Notes under the pieces: generated by a model
Told to the model about the DNA's origin: nothing
Databases searched by the model: none
Seen by the model: only the letters and a program-made list of their open reading frames with translations
Part shown: piece by piece, positions 19,181-29,944 of the stretch
How the letters are laid out: each line of letters begins with the position of its first letter
Position numbering within the stretch: the first letter of the stretch is position 1
Made by a program: the position numbers and the translations under genes
Assembly: GCA_963377175.1 (NCBI GenBank)
Contig: CAUJNA010001632.1
Location: 1 to 64,000 of the forward strand
Source of the DNA: Effrenium voratum
Lineage: Eukaryota; Sar; Dinophyceae; Suessiales; Symbiodiniaceae
Direction: 5' to 3'
DNA length: 64,000 nt

Positions 19181-22100
19181 TTCTTCGGCCCCCGCTGGGC
19201 CTGCCAGGCTTCCACCTCGTCCAGCCGGGCCTGGAAGCCCTTGCACACCCCCCAGAGCACGCTGGTGAGGTGAGAGTAGTCGAGGGTGACCATCTCCGTG
19301 CCGTCGCTCCACCTCGTTCTTCCACTTCGTTCCTGCGAAGTCGTTTGAGGCGTCAGGTCCTCGTTCATGTCCGGGCGCTTGTACTGCTTGGCCTCCACGG
19401 AGTCGAACAGCTGCTGGAGCTCTGCCACGTCGGCCTCGGCCATCTCCGTCTTCACCCTGCTGTCCGACAAATTTGTGAAGCTCGTGTTGCAGACCACGTT
19501 GCCCGTGTTGCCCGCGATCACGAGGCAGCCGGGGTTCCTCTGGTTCGTGGTCAGGGACAGCTGCGTGGAGAGGCTCTTGGTCTGCACCAGCGCCTCGTCG
19601 TTGATCAAGATGAGCTCGCACTGGTGCGCCCCGCCGTCCCGCTCCAGGAAGACCCTGGCGCTCTGGTTGCCCAGCAGCCGCAGCTCCGGGCCGCTGTCGG
19701 GGGCCGCGCTGTTGTTGGAGATCTGCAGCTTGCTCCAGCCCGCCCAGTTCTTCGTCAAGAAGAGATCGTCCGAGAAGTCGGAGGTGTTGGTCACGGTGAG
19801 CGTGTTGGAGGCGAAGAGCTGCGGCGCGGAGACCGTGCCCGAGCTCGTCACGTCGCCGCACACCACGCTGCCCGTCGACACTCCTCCGCTCGTGGCCGTG
19901 AAGGTGCAGTCCCAGGCTCTCGCAGTCCAGCGGGCCCGCGGAGGCCGCCCCGGTGATGGTCAGCGTGGCGCCCGTGAGCGCACCAGTGGCTGCGAAGCTC
20001 GCCGCGGTTGCTGCGCCTGATGCCGTCAGCGTGCCCGTGGACACGTCGCCCACCGTGGTGAAGTTCCCTGCGTTGGCCGTGTTGTTGGTGGTCAACGTGC
20101 TGCCCGTGATTCCGGTGGCTGAGCTCAGCAGGCCCACGCTGGCCGCCCCCGTGATGCTCAGCGAGCTACCTGACACGGCCCCTGTGGGCGACAGCGTGGC
20201 TCCGGCGACGGCGCCTGTGGCCGTGAGCGCTGCGCAGGAAACGGCGCCCGAGGCGTCCACGCCCGTCGTGAACACGTCCGTGCAGTTCACAGCCCACGTT
20301 GCCCTGCGCGGTGAGCCCGTCCAGCGTGGCCGAGCCCGTGAGGGCCAGCGAGTCCGCCAGCAGGTCCGTCACGGAGACCGACTCTCCCTCGAAGGCCGAG
20401 GCCCTGATCTGCATGCTGTACAGGTCCAGCGTGCCCGCCGACTGCTGCACCAGCCCGGGGATCGAGCCTCCGAAGGCTCCGAAGTGCAGCTTCGCAATTC
20501 CGCCCGGCGGCACCGAGAAGTCCAGGCGCGCCGTGCTCCAAACGCCCTGCGAGGGCGTGCCGAGGAAGGTGCCGGTGACGCCCACGTAGTCGTTGTCGGC
20601 CGCGCTGACGTACATCACCAAGTTGGAGGCCGTGCCCAGCCTGTACCGGCAGCCGAAGGAGTAGCGTCTCCCCGGCGTCAGCGTGTAGGTGCGCACAATG
20701 TTCCAGGCGAAGGCGCTCAGGGTCATGGCATAGCCCTCCAGCTGGAAGCCTCCCACCGTGAAGCTGGCCGAGGCCACGGAGCTCTGGCTGTTGGAGCGCA
20801 CAGGAAATGTCCTAGCGTGGTGAGCGTGGGCTCCAGCAGCACCTCGCCCAGGGTGGCCAGCGTGACGTCGTCGGCCCCTCCGTCGAGGAACTCGTGCTTC
20901 AGCAGCAGCGCCGAAGCCGCCGTGTCCTCCTCCACCTCCGCCGTGTTGCCGGTCTCCAGGGTTGCGTCCAGGATCTGGAGGCCGTAGACGTCCACCGTTC
21001 CTGCCGTCTGGTTGGGCAGGCCCGGCGCCTGGAAGTGCGCCCCAAAGCTCCGTTCGGAGGCACTGTGAAGTACATCTTGGCCGTGCTCCAGGCACCCTGG
21101 TCGCCCACGAAGCTGCCGTACAATGGGTCGTAGACGTTGTCGGCCTCTGACATGTACACCACGAAGTTGGAGGCCGTGCCGAGCCGGTAGCGGCAGGCGA
21201 AGAGGAGCTCTCGGCCCGGGGTCAAGTTGTAGGTGCGCACGATGTTCCACGGGTTCGCCGCCAAGTTCAGGGTGTAGCCATCCACGCTCACTGCGCCCGC
21301 GGTGTGCGTGGCCACGCTGCAGCCGCTGCTGGGGCGAACCGTCCAGTTTGACAGCGAGACGTCCGTGGGGCCCAGGATCTGCTCTCCTATGGCGGCCACC
21401 ACCTCGTCGGCCCCTCCGTCGTCCGGAAAGCGCACTGCTATTTGCAGCGCCGAGGCCGCCTCCGCGACTCCGAGCTTGTTGGTCAACAAACCGTCCACTT
21501 GCGCGATGGTGTAGTAGCTGAGCAGCGCGGCGGCGATGCTCGAGGCCGTCGCCGTGTCCTGGTCTGCGGCTGAGCGGTACGCCACCAGCGCCGAGGTGAT
21601 TTGGTTGATTGTGAAGACGTCCTGGTCCGGGCCCGTCCGGTAGGCCAGCAGCGCGCCCGCGATGGCGGCCTGCGTCTGCGTGTCCTGCGCGCTTGCCGTG
21701 CGGTAGTCTCCCAACAGCGCGTCCACTTGCGCCGCGGTGTAGTAGGCCAGCAGCGCGGCTGTGATGGCGCTGGTCGTCTCCGCGTCCTGCGCCGTTCCGG
21801 TTCGGTAGTCTCCCAACAGAGTGTCCACTTGTGAGGAGGTGTAGTAGGCCAGCAGGGCTGCTGTTATGGCAGCGTCAGTGCCCGCCGTGGAGTAGCAGTC
21901 TGCCGTGATGCTCAGCGTGTCGTCGCCGTTGGCCAGCGCAGCAGAGAGAGGAGCTCCCAGATGCAGGTTGCGAACGACGTTACTTCCGCGAACGAGCTCC
22001 CAAGTCGTGAAGCCCGCCCAGGCCGGCGCGTTAACAACTCCGCCGCTGCCGGAAAGCTGCAGGGCTGCGAGCTCCGCGAGGAGTGCGTCGAGGGCGCTCT

Positions 22101-23150
22101 GGAGCGTGGTCTCGCTGGCCGAGAGCGCGGCGTTCGTGGCGTATGAGGCCAGCAGCGTCGCGTCGGCCTTGGCCCCCTGGAGCGCCGCGATGCTGGCGTC
22201 CCGGCTAGCAAGCTGCGCTGCGACGAAGGCCTCGGTGGCGAGACCCAGCAGGGCATTTGCTATCTTGGAGTCTACCTCCAGCGGCGTGTCCAACCCGTCC
22301 ACCGTGGAGAGCAGGGAGGCCAGCGCGCTTGCGTCCGCCTTGCCGAGGAGGGCGGCGTCCAGGGCTGCCGTGGTGACGGCGTCCAAGAGGGCCGTCGCTA
22401 TCTTAGAGTCCACCTCCGAGGAAGAGCCCCACGCCGACTGCCAGGGCGTAAGCAGTCAGTCGCAGGCGTCTGCCTTGGGCCTGCAGCCCGCGTCCTCGGC
22501 CTCGCGAGCTCGGAGGCCAGCGCCGCGGCGGTGACGGCCCCCAGGAGAGCGTTGGCCACCTTGGTGTCCACCTCCAGAGGCGTGATCCTCGCCGCTATGT
22601 CCAGGGAGTGCTGGTCCACCACCGTCTTGAGGCCGTAGTTGGCGGCCACCGAGGCCAGCGTGGCGTTGTTGGCCGAGGCGATGGAGCCGTTCATGGCCGC
22701 CGTGGTGCTGTAGTTGGACAGCTTCAGGTCCACGCCGTCCGGGGTGCTCTTGGTGGCCACCACGCCCTCCAGCACGTCGAAGGCCGACTGGTCTGCCTGG
22801 TTGGAGAGACCCGTGGTCAGCGAGCTCTGCAGCGCTGCGATGCTGCTTCCGTGCGCGGCCACCTGCCCGTCCGTGGTGGCCAGGGCCGCCGCCGTTGCTA
22901 GGGGCGCAATTGCCGGCGCCAGCGCGCTGCTATCCAGCTTTGAGGCCAGCTCGGCGGTGACTCGGTCGTCCAGGGACTGGATGGCAGCGGCGTTGTTGCC
23001 GGAGGCTGCCGTGTTCACCGCCAGGTCAGTCACTTGAGCGTAGGGAGTCAGAGCGAGGGCCAGCTGTCCTGCTGTGACGTGCGTGCCGTCAGTCACCTCT
23101 CCGTTGTCCGGGACCTCCGGGATGTTGCCCGTGACAGGTCCTTCAAACAT
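19181..23150 (-). pseudogene. Virion fibre-like protein with S74 chaperone tail, copy 3
   Basis: Starts at the ATG at 23150 (MFEGPVTGNIPEV). Frame segments 23150-22398, 22413-20899, about 21095-20166, 20290-19145 and 19881-19181 together give the full domain order, with breaks near 22430, 21040, 20820, 20290, 19915 and 19345. The chaperone tail keeps NLSDSRVKTEM, but the segment DLRLGFASNDFSG has been partly deleted (DLTPQTTSQERSG). At the 3' end the usual stop is lost, and the frame reads on into the TAGTATAAG hairpin and block 1. It is more like copy 2 than copy 1, consistent with tandem duplication. Confidence 0.8.
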
Positions 23151-23167
23151 GTTTTCTCAGGAGTAGT

Positions 23168-23187
23168 CGTTACACGAATTCGTAACG
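23168..23187. promoter_or_regulatory. Hairpin just upstream of fibre gene 3
   Basis: CGTTACACGAATTCGTAACG, identical to the copy-2 hairpin and again 17 bases from the ATG. The surrounding bases have several substitutions relative to copy 2, but the hairpin does not. Confidence 0.55.
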
Positions 23188-23540
23188 ATGGGGTGTTGTA
23201 CTTTCGCAACGCTCCCTCACTTGAGTCGCTATGGGACATTCGGGGGGCAGGGTGGCATAATTATATATCACCTTGCAACAGCCCCTACCAGTACGCGAAG
23301 TGGCGCAGTGTCCTATAAAATCGGAGACAGGGCATGATGTGATGAATTGACCGATAAAGTCGGTCAAAAACGCTTGGGACACCTCGGCCACATGACGAGA
23401 CCTGAGCCAACCTTGCCCATTCATGAACCAACCTTGCCCATTCATGAACCATTGATGAATCACCCGGTTCCATTATTGACTCTTAGGGTGATCAGGGGCG
23501 GACCCGGGAGGAATCGAGCCCGAGACCTTTTTAGGAACGG

Positions 23541-23582
23541 CTTTGAGACAAGCATATGACTACTGGCAGGATCAACCAGGTT
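23541..23582 (-). other. 18S rRNA 5'-end fragment (42 nt), copy 2
   Basis: The same 42 bases of the 18S rRNA start on the minus strand as at 18327-18368, again immediately preceded on the plus strand by CGAGACCTTTTTAGGAACGG. A box-B-like GGAATCGAGCCCGAG (GGCTCGATTCC on the minus strand) lies about 30 bases away at 23510-23524. Confidence 0.85.
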
Positions 23583-23631
23583 TTTTCCAAACCCTCGCGG
23601 TGAGACCGTTCTTGGGCCACGTTTTTGGGAC

Positions 23632-23703
23632 GAGAGCCCATGGTGACAGCGTTGGTCTCCGGAGCGACGTTTTGGAGGTTCGATTCCTCCCCGGTGCCTC
23701 TCT
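23632..23703 (+). other. tRNA-like sequence (degenerate)
   Basis: A perfect T-arm GGAGGTTCGATTCCTCC (5-bp stem, 7-base loop, exact box B GGTTCGATTCC) is preceded by a box-A-like TGGTGACAGCG. The ends GAGAG and CTCTC could pair as a short acceptor stem. The anticodon arm is not canonical, so this is a tRNA-derived repeat or pseudogene rather than a working tRNA. A relative lies at 56391-56460 on the other strand. Confidence 0.45.
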
Positions 23704-23704
23704 G

Positions 23705-24206
23705 GCGGGCTGACGTGTTAGAGACCGGTGACTTCGGCGGTGACAAGCCGCGTCACGTGGGAGAACCTCGGCGGGCTGACATGTTATGTGGGAGCACCTC
23801 GGCGGGCTGCCGCGTCAGACACTGGCTGACTCTGAGGCGTGCCTCGGCAGGCTGACGCGTTAGAGACCGATGACTTCGGCGGTGACAAGCTCAGCGGGCT
23901 GGAATTCGCAGGTTTTTCGGGGCAGAAAACGGATTTCGGAGCACTGCGAACACCTGGAGCCGGTTTTCCGCGGAAAACGAGCGAACTTGGAGGCCCAGGC
24001 AGCACAAAAGACGCAGGACACAAAAAACGCACTTTTCGGAGTTCGCCGTTTTCGGCGCTTTTTGCTCCAAAAACGGAGCGGTGACGAAGCGGTGACATCA
24101 CTGGTGACAAGTTCAGCGGGTTGAAAATTATGCAGTTTTGGAGCGTTTTGCGACCAAAAAACCCCCTTGAATTAGGGTAGTATAAGCAGACATTCCTTAC
24201 TACTCA
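23705..24206. repeat. GGTGAC-rich repeat block 2, ending in a TAGTATAAG hairpin
   Basis: Short CTCGGCGGGCTGAC repeats (23700-23870) are followed by one full unit like block 1 (GGTGACAAGCTCAGCGGGCT, GGAATTCGCAGGTTTTTCGG, CCTGGAGCCGGTTTTCCGCG). It closes with AATTAGGGTAGTATAAGCAG and CATTCCTTACTAC (about 24173-24203). Here it is followed by unrelated sequence, not by a fibre gene. Confidence 0.7.
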
Positions 24207-24467
24207 GACTTTCTCAACGCGGGCCTGGCACTTGCAGCCGGCAAGGGCCTTGGGCCTTTGGATACGGACGTTCCGTGCGTCCAGCTTGACTTCAGGAGCC
24301 CTGCCAGGACTCTTTGAGGCAGCTCTGCCACCTGTCTTTTGCATCGCCGCAGTCCGCAAAGACAGCTTGTTCACGCACTTCTTTTCGAAGTCATCCCAGG
24401 CCCCCCAGGCCTCGGAGCCTTTCTCCATGGCAAGGCACATTCTGCCTGGGTCCTTGGTCCTCGCCAA
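24204..24467 (-). CDS. Small open frame, unknown (possibly an exon)
   Basis: An 87-codon frame, MARTKDPGRMCLAMEKGSEA..., Lys/Arg-rich, ending KCQARVEKV next to the block-2 hairpin. The composition looks protein-like (balanced, charged, no low-complexity runs), but there is no recognised motif and no paralogue in the window. It could equally be a chance frame. Confidence 0.25.
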   Translation of the reverse strand: MARTKDPGRMCLAMEKGSEAWGAWDDFEKKCVNKLSLRTAAMQKTGGRAASKSPGRAPEVKLDARNVRIQRPKALAGCKCQARVEKV

Positions 24468-25360
24468 TGCTGCTGGGCTCCCACAGCATGTGGGTCCACT
24501 CGGATTGCCAGACTATGGGCACCTCAAGGGCGCCGACTTGGCTCCCTTGGGGAGGTTTGCACCTCCCCGACTGTCATGTTCTGGCGATGTTTCTTATAGG
24601 GCGGACAAAACAAACGGTCCGACCAAAGTGTCGGCCCCAGATCAAGCGGCTCGAGAGCCATTTCCGGAAAAGGGGTGTTTTTGGGCATTTTTTCCGGTTG
24701 ACGGGTTTTGCGCACAAAAAAATGACAGGTTCTTGCTGTTGTTTCTCACGGTTTTACGTTGTCGGGTGTGAGCACTTGCCGCAGCCTTTTGGGGACACTT
24801 TTGGGTCCGGGGCGGTGGGGGGGGAACCGCTCGCGGGTGCAAGACGTGGTTTCGACCCCACGTACAGCATGTGGAGTTGGAGAACGGCGTCCCGCAACAG
24901 GCTTTGTAACCTCGAGATCTGCCGCCTGGGCCTGGCTGTTTGCGCGGTCGCTGCCAAGCCCAACTGATCTTGGAGGTTTGGGCCCAACAAGCCCGCTTCT
25001 CGTGCCAAGGCTTGTTTAACCGCGGGATCTACATTGCCCGGACCTTTTGCTGTTTCCGTTGCCGTCTTTTAAGGTGATCCGTGAGGCTCTTGCTCAACTC
25101 ACCGTCTGTCAGGCTCCCTTTATGTTTGACCCGCCGAGCAATCACGTCACATGCCAGGTGCCAGGATCCACTGCGACGTGCAGATCTTCTCGCGGTGCGG
25201 CCCTTTGGAGTTGCTTTTTTTTCACATTTTGTTTGGCCGCTTGCAAGGTGGATCCACAATTCGTTCTACAGGACTCCTGTGCAGGTTGCGCGGCGTTTTC
25301 ATGGTCTGGTCCAATTTGCCAAGTTGACCTGGTGAGGCCACGTGGATCTTCCTGTGTTTG
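24468..25360. other. No recognisable feature
   Basis: About 900 bases of moderate GC with several short overlapping frames on both strands. None shows a motif or a paralogue. Nothing was seen beyond ordinary intergenic or intronic DNA. Confidence 0.5.
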
Positions 25361-25364
25361 TGGG

Positions 25365-25535
25365 TCTCTAGGGTCCCTAGGGTCCCTGGGGTCCCTGAAG
25401 GTTCCCTAGCGTTCTTGACGCAAGCATCCGTCAATCTGAAGCGTCATTGGAAACCCTGCGGACCCCAGGGGACCCCAGGGACCCTAGGGACCCTAGGGAC
25501 CTTAGGGACCCGGGGACACCCTGTGGTACCTGGGG
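25365..25535. repeat. TAGGGTCCC / GGGACCCTA short tandem repeats
   Basis: Runs of CTAGGGTCCCTAGGGTCCC (25366-25400) and their complement GGGACCCCAGGGACCCTAGG (25462-25512), period 9-10 bases, in opposite orientations about 70 bases apart. Translations give Arg-Asp-Pro repeats that I regard as repeat readthrough. Confidence 0.75.
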
Positions 25536-25624
25536 TGACAAGGTGGGGTGCAACGAACATTCCTGCGGTCAATTGCAGGTTTTTTGCTGGAAGCGACTTG
25601 TGAAGTGGTTTTTGATCATGTATC

Positions 25625-25945
25625 GGTTTCAGTAGATACAGATCTATTTATTTGTGTACATTCATAGATTTATCAATTTATAGATCTTTATATTATTATA
25701 TTTCTAGATTTGTAGATCTATACATTCATAGATGTTTAGATTTGTAGATTTATCAATTTATAGATCGATCTTTTATTATATTTCTAGATTTGTAGATCTA
25801 GATTTATCAATTTATAGATCTTTATATTGTTATATTTCTAGATTTGTAGATCTATACATTCATAGATTTTTAGATTTGTAGATTTATCAATTTATAGATC
25901 TGTACATTATTAGATTTCTAGATTTGCAGATTTTTAGACTGATAG
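25625..25945. repeat. AT-rich satellite
   Basis: About 320 bases of strongly A/T DNA with an irregular period near 80 bases. Recurring words are TTTATCAATTTATAGATC, ATTTCTAGATTTGTAGATCT and ATACATTCATAGAT. It contrasts sharply with the GC-rich flanks. It could be a matrix-attachment-like or recombination-prone stretch. No gene. Confidence 0.85.
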
Positions 25946-26029
25946 TCTACGTTGCTTTGGTTTGCGTAGCAGAACGACTTTGTTCAATGGAGGTTCAAGG
26001 CACGCCACTTCCCAGAGGCTCCCCCCTTC

Positions 26030-26345
26030 CAAGACCTGCGGAGTCCCCGGGGTCCCTAGGGTCCCTAGGGTCCCTAGGGTCCCTGGTGCCCAAAGGTACC
26101 CAGGGTTTTCAGAGGGACCAGGGACCCTGGGGACCCCAGGGACCCCAAGCACGCTACCCCCAGGGACCCCACAAACCCCAGGGTCTCCAGGGACCTTGGG
26201 TGCTTCAGATACTGCCCACCGCAAATCCGAGAAAATCCAGGGACCCCAGGACCCCAGGGACCAGGGACCCCAGGGACCCCAGGGACCCCAGGGATTTCAG
26301 GGACCCCACAGACCCCAACAACCCAGGGACCCCAGGACGCTCGTC
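26030..26345. repeat. GGGACCCCA / GGGTCCCTA short tandem repeats
   Basis: A GGGTCCCTA run at 26049-26085, then GGGACCCCA units to about 26340 with drifted copies. Further dispersed units occur at 26819-26860. This is the same family as 25365-25535. Confidence 0.75.
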
Positions 26346-26527
26346 GGCCCAGGCCGGGCCAGTAGAAGACGCCTGGTGCCCAGCAGATTCCAGCAGCAGC
26401 ATGTGCACATGTGACTTTCAGAGGAGTTGGTCAGAATTTGGCAGACGAGTTGATCAGACTTTGGATGTGAGGGCTTGCGAAGCTGATTTTGGCTGAAGTC
26501 TGAAAGTTGCTTGTGGATCTTGTTGCT

Positions 26528-26896
26528 ATGTCCTTCAATGCAGTTGCGGGCTATCTCGGCGACCTTGCCCGCGGCAAGCGTGAGGGTGACGGCGAGCCGG
26601 CCAAGTCTGACTGGGAAGACTTGCAGGCCGCCGTCTTGGCCGGTGACACAAAGGCCCTGCAGGTGGCCGACGCAGTGATGGCGCAGGCCAAGAGCCGCAC
26701 TGACGCCGAGCGCATGGAGGCGTTGGGACGCCTCCTGCAGGAGGAGTCCGTGGAGGACTGGCGGAGCCTGCAGCTTGGCGCTCCGCGTGCAGCCATGCCT
26801 GCCTCTGACAGCGTCTCATCCAGGGACCCCAGGAACCTCAGGGACCCCAGCAACGCCAGGCGCCCCAGAAACCTCAAAACTTTCAGAGACCCCTGA
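26528..26896 (+). CDS. Possible host exon, unknown
   Basis: From the ATG at 26528 the frame reads MSFNAVAGYLGDLARGKREG and continues with helical, acidic sequence (DLQAAVLAGDTKALQVADAV, RMEALGRLLQEESVEDWRSL). It then dissolves into the GGGACCCCA repeat after about 95 residues. Codon use looks coding. It may be the first exon of the gene whose later exons lie at 28.4-31.8 kb. No domain was recognised. Confidence 0.35.
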   Translation: MSFNAVAGYLGDLARGKREGDGEPAKSDWEDLQAAVLAGDTKALQVADAVMAQAKSRTDAERMEALGRLLQEESVEDWRSLQLGAPRAAMPASDSVSSRDPRNLRDPSNARRPRNLKTFRDP

Positions 26897-28280
26897 AACC
26901 CCCGCCCTCCAGGGCACGACAGCTTGTGACTTCCGCGGTGCCGATTTCGGTTGCTTGTTTTGCAGGCAGGCCAGTTTGGTATCTCGCTTGGACTTTGATG
27001 CAGCGGCAGGATGTGTCTGACGGATGGACGCTGCGAAGCCTTGCAAGGCTTGGCCCGACCGACCTTCAGGCCGCGAGTGAAAAGGAGGAGGAGCATCCAA
27101 ACCCGTGCGTTGGTGTTGCCAAAGAAGCCAGTCAATCTTGTGTTTGCTCTGGAAACTTGGCTCGAGGATACTCATCAACACTGACACAACAACAGCTCGC
27201 AATGGTTGCCCGATAGGTCTAGTGCCAGTGCTTGAGGAATCGCAGGCCGCTCAAGCGCTTTTCGAATAGCCATGGCGATGATGCGGACCAGGACCAAAAG
27301 CCGAGGCTGGCAAGCTTGTGACGCTACCGTGCCCGCGGTGGGCAGCGGCCAGGTATGTGCCTCTGCCTTCTCGGGATCGCATTGGCGCTGCTCGTGCAGC
27401 CGAGCACGGCCTGGGTCTTGGGACATATTTTTCCCGAAGGTTTTCGGGTTTCAGGAGTCCCTTGTCGCCGCCCAGGACTTTGCTCGAGGAGTTCCTGGGC
27501 TGAAGGAGCATGAAGTCCCTCCTTGGGATGTTCTTGTTTCGTGCTGAGTGCCAGGACAGCATGTTGGCCCAGTTCTCAGAGTTGCCCGCAGGCGCAAGCA
27601 GATTGCACTTTGGCTCTTTCAGGCAAAACGGCACCCGTTGCATGCCGGAGTCGCTCGGCGCGCCGGGGCTGCGCAAGAGGACTCCTCCGACCCGACGCCT
27701 GTTCGCATCTTTTGCCGGTTGCCGCCAGGACAACAGTGGCCAGGCCTGGGGGACACGTGCATCGGGCTTGAACGTTGGGCTTGTTGGTTGTCAGGACCGG
27801 CGCGATCTCGAGGAGGCGGCGGACCTTCAGAGAAAGCGACGTCCCAGCTTGGCCTCGCTCAGGTGGTTGCAGAAGCCGACAGGGTGCTGGAGGACAACGG
27901 CACGGTGAAAGAGACCAAAGCCGTCTTGCGCCGCTGGAGCAGCACGTGGGTCGGGGTTGCAAGAGCGGTGAAAGTGTTGAGCTCAGGAAAAGCGCAGAAG
28001 ATATATCCAGGAAGTGGACCCTTTCAGGGAAGAAAGACGAGTTGCAACAAAAACTGCGCGAGTTTGTGGAGGAGGCAGGACTGCGTGCTTTGTCTGAGAT
28101 TCGCAAGCGGTTTTCGTGCGACGCAGGCCAAAGCAACCAAAAAGGGCTTGGAAGAGGCCGTCGGTTCGTGCGCACAGCTGGGGTGTGTGAGTCGAGTTGG
28201 TGCAATTGGTCCGCCAGGATTCCCACAGGGCACAGGTCCAGATCTCGGCGTTGATGTGATGTTTTTGCCTAAATTTCAGC
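26897..28280 (+). other. Probable intron and exon mixture of the host gene, unresolved
   Basis: Overlapping plus-strand frames at 27510-28291. One stretch, ISRKWTLSGKKDELQQKLRE near 28000-28070, resembles a SAP-type DNA-binding motif; another, KETKAVLRRWSSTWVGVARA, looks protein-like. I cannot place splice sites. The last 80 bases (28200-28280) are duplicated at about 39500-39590, marking the left edge of the segmental duplication. Confidence 0.3.
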
Positions 28281-28428
28281 TCTTGAGGTGACAAGCTGGC
28301 ACCCTGGGCGTGGCGGAGTTGCTTCGTGCGCCAGCCCGCAGCAGGACGCTCCAATCAGCAGTTGTAAATTTGGCCGGTTGCAATCGTGCCAGGACAGTGG
28401 TGCGGAGGCCGGGGGCTCGCATGCGCCA

Positions 28429-28755
28429 GGCTTGGTTGTTGGTGAGTGCTGGCAGGACTGGCTCGCCAAGAGCCGCGAGGAGGTGGAGGCTTTTGGCGAA
28501 GAGGAGGTTCTGAGCTGGGCCGAAGCGGTGCTGAACGAGGGCAAGGTGAGAGATGAGCTCATCCAGCGCACGGTGACGACACTGCAGCAGCAGGGCGTCA
28601 CCGGCAAATCCCTGCTGAAGCTCACGCTGGAAGAGCTGATGGCAGCTCCGTACAACATCCCTGGCGGCCCTGCAAGGCTTCTGGCTGAGAAGATCCGGCT
28701 GTTGCAAGAGCCCGAGGCGCGGCTGGAAAATCGTTTGCTCTTGACTTCGTTCTGA
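28429..28755 (+). CDS. SAM-domain exon of the host NTPase gene, copy A
   Basis: About 105 codons: CWQDWLAKSREEVEAFGEEE..., then a sterile-alpha-motif-like segment (LIQRTVTTLQQQGVTGKSLL, LTLEELMAAPYNIPGGPARL, AEKIRLLQEP), ending at the stop in LENRLLLTSF. SAM domains mediate protein-protein interaction. It lies about 1.2 kb before the NTPase exon on the same strand and is duplicated with it. It is either an upstream exon of that gene or a separate partner. Splice sites were not resolved. Confidence 0.45.
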   Translation, partial: GLVVGECWQDWLAKSREEVEAFGEEEVLSWAEAVLNEGKVRDELIQRTVTTLQQQGVTGKSLLKLTLEELMAAPYNIPGGPARLLAEKIRLLQEPEARLENRLLLTSF

Positions 28756-29944
28756 GACGTTGGTCGTTGCGTGTGGTTTTTAAATTCCCCCCGCGGCCCG
28801 CAAATGCTTTTGGTGGGGCTGCCCTGATCAACATCCACAGAACCAGGAAATCCCAAGGTTACATTTGTGCAGATTGCGGCGGTTCGTGTCGTTGGCAGGC
28901 TCGGTATGGAGCCCCCATGAACGGATGGTTGCCTTTCCTTGTTGGAGGTCGGCCATTCCTGCCGGTCGACATTGATTGAGACGTGCCGTTGATCGTTGTG
29001 AGTGATTTTGCGCTTGCCCCCAGCCTGCTTTTGAAAGAGCAAGACCTGCCCGTCTGCCGGGGAGAGGGAGGGCAAACTCTGATGTCTTTGCACCCATTGG
29101 GGTCCTTGCTGCTGCAGGCACAAGTGCATTCTATGAATGTTCTCTTTGATCTCCCTGGCGGTGTTCTTGCTCGTTGTTTTGCCCGTTTTGCTGCCATTCC
29201 ATCCCGTTCTGTTGTTCATTTTTCTCCGTACCTGTTCATATCTGCCTGATTTGGTGTGAGTGTTTGGCGCAAAACTATCAAACAGTCGAGGGGGAACCCG
29301 CAAATATTGAAGAGCCTGCTGTTCCAGTCGCCTGCCTTTTGAAGAGCAAGACCTACCCTTCTGCCATGGTCGTTGCTGCTGCAGACACAATGCAATCCGA
29401 AGGTTAAATTTTGTTCCGACAGCACGAGCATGGAGGAGATGGCTAAAGTGTGCACAATGTATTTCTGCTGCCGGGTGACGTTGAGACGTGCCGTTTGACG
29501 TTTTGTGTGGTTTTGATTTCCCCCGTGGAAATGCTTTCAGTGGGGCTGCCCTGATCACATCCACAGAACCTGAACGGGGTTCCTGGGAACTCAGTGGTTT
29601 TGCTCAGCGTGGAGCCCCACAAAAGGATTGTTGAGCTGAACCGCGCATCTCCCGCTTTGCTTTCATGGGCAGTGTTCCTGCTGGAAAATTTGGTTTTGTT
29701 TCGGTTTTGGTACCCGTGTGTTCCTCGCTTTCCTAGTGCTCGGCTTTCGCACTAAGTACCCATGCTTCTTTGTGGAGTGTTGTGAATGGTTAGCGTTTTG
29801 CAATACATGAATCAGTGGGAAGGAACCTGCTAGTCATCGATTTTCTCACCAATTGCCGATGCGTGTTTGGTTTGTTGCGATTGTTTGTCCTTCCCAGCAT
29901 TCCCTCATGCATAGCCACCTCAAATTTGGGCACCTTCCGCGCAG
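28756..29944 (+). other. Intron-like DNA, copy A
   Basis: No gene is evident. The stretch is less GC-rich, with TTTT-rich tracts and a recurring word (CTTTTGAAAGAGCAAGACCT at about 29020, a variant at about 29335). CCCTGATCAACATCCACAGAACC also occurs twice (28821, 29548 region). It ends in a good 3' splice acceptor CTTCCGCGCAG|GTTGAG. Nearly identical to 39959-41081. Confidence 0.5.

Noticed and set aside
18358..19181. C-terminal extension of fibre copy 3 through repeat block 1
   Set aside because: The frame stays open because the block has few stops. The block also exists away from fibre genes, and the other fibre copies stop before it. Kept as a repeat, not coding.
25447..26496. Arg-Asp-Pro or Gly-Pro-Gln repeat proteins
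   Set aside because: All arise from GGGACCCCA tandem DNA repeats in several frames on both strands; no consistent coding frame.
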